NCBI GenBank assembly: GCA_947631035.1
Contig: CANRJW010000006.1
Location: 1 to 53,620 of the forward strand
From: an uncultured Bacilli bacterium
GTDB lineage: Bacteria; Bacillota_I; Bacilli_A; RF39; UBA660
DNA: 53,620 nt
Direction: 5' to 3'
The position numbers were made by a program, and so were the translations under genes. Under the pieces are notes generated by a model. The model searched no databases. It saw nothing but the letters and a program-made list of their open reading frames with translations, and was not told the origin of the DNA. Below, in pieces: positions 53,544 through 53,620 of the stretch (positions within the stretch are counted from its first letter, which is position 1; the number at the start of each line of letters is the position of its first letter).

Positions 53544-53620
53544 TGTGCAATTATAATACAAATGTGACAGTTATTCCAATTTACCATCAAAATTTCAGGA
53601 ACCGATGATGTGATAATAAG
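53544..53620 (+). mobile_element. Insertion sequence copy 3, left end only (cut by the window)
   Basis: TGTGCAATTATAATAC at 53544 and the following bases to the window end match the left 77 bases of copy 1, including GTGACAG at 53564-53570 and the start of the palindrome. A few substitutions set it apart (ACAAATG for AGAAATG). Whether a transposase gene follows cannot be seen. Confidence 0.85.

Overview
The window looks like the chromosome of a walled, very AT-rich member of the Bacilli/Mollicutes side of the Firmicutes (an Erysipelotrichales- or RF39-like gut bacterium is my guess). Grounds: low-GC Bacilli-type rRNA genes, a short 5S rRNA of about 104 nt as in mollicutes, AGGTG/GGAGG ribosome sites, TATAAT promoters with many TGn extensions, the standard genetic code (TGA is used as a stop), and a cell-envelope gene set (LCP ligase, TagO/WecA-like transferase, secreted glucosaminidase) that true mycoplasmas lack.

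Layout. 1-3543: 3' part of a 16S gene, a tRNA-less spacer, 23S and 5S. 3704-6193: t6A operon tsaE-tsaB-rimI-tsaD. 6201-8920 (minus): hexapeptide acyltransferase and an LCP protein with a PASTA-like domain. 9079-13313: secreted dockerin-bearing glucosaminidase, a membrane-anchored beta-sandwich protein, TagO/WecA-like transferase. 13421-13998: mazEF. 14063-16234: fused polymerase-like/GT4 protein. 16412-18311: tandem pair of Rpn-type nucleases. 18357-23605 (minus): six-gene cluster for a polyprenyl-phosphate-linked sugar (epimerase/TIM-barrel fusion, two GT2, FAD oxidoreductase, two EamA half-transporters). 23700-36516: two inverted copies of a 1,237-bp insertion sequence flanking about 10 kb of membrane glycan genes. 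36616-53467: a polysaccharide locus with RgpF-like proteins, a WbdD-like methyltransferase/kinase/coil, rhamnosyltransferase-like enzymes and a Wzm/Wzt ABC exporter. A third copy of the same IS starts at 53544 and is cut by the window end.

The most striking signal is three poly-G tracts (10, 10 and 11 G) in DNA that is otherwise extremely poor in G, all inside the segment between the two IS copies. One sits in the fifth-percentile N-terminus of an acyltransferase-3 gene and puts it out of frame. One splits a GT-C-like membrane gene about 70% of the way along, and adding or removing bases restores a protein that aligns through the tract with its intact paralogue. The third forms most of the spacer between -35 and -10 of that paralogue's promoter, which is at exactly 17 bp in this sequence. 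Together they read as a combinatorial, slipped-strand phase-variation system for a surface polysaccharide.

Other notable structure: the IS makes 25-bp target duplications at both full copies and carries a 200-nt palindrome inside its left end; two unrelated-sequence triple repeats (before the AAA ATPase gene and before a GT2 gene) share the same 33-bp period and the same AAAGT-N12-GTGTAA frame; and coiled-coil plus SK(S/R)(W/Y)R modules recur among the polysaccharide proteins.
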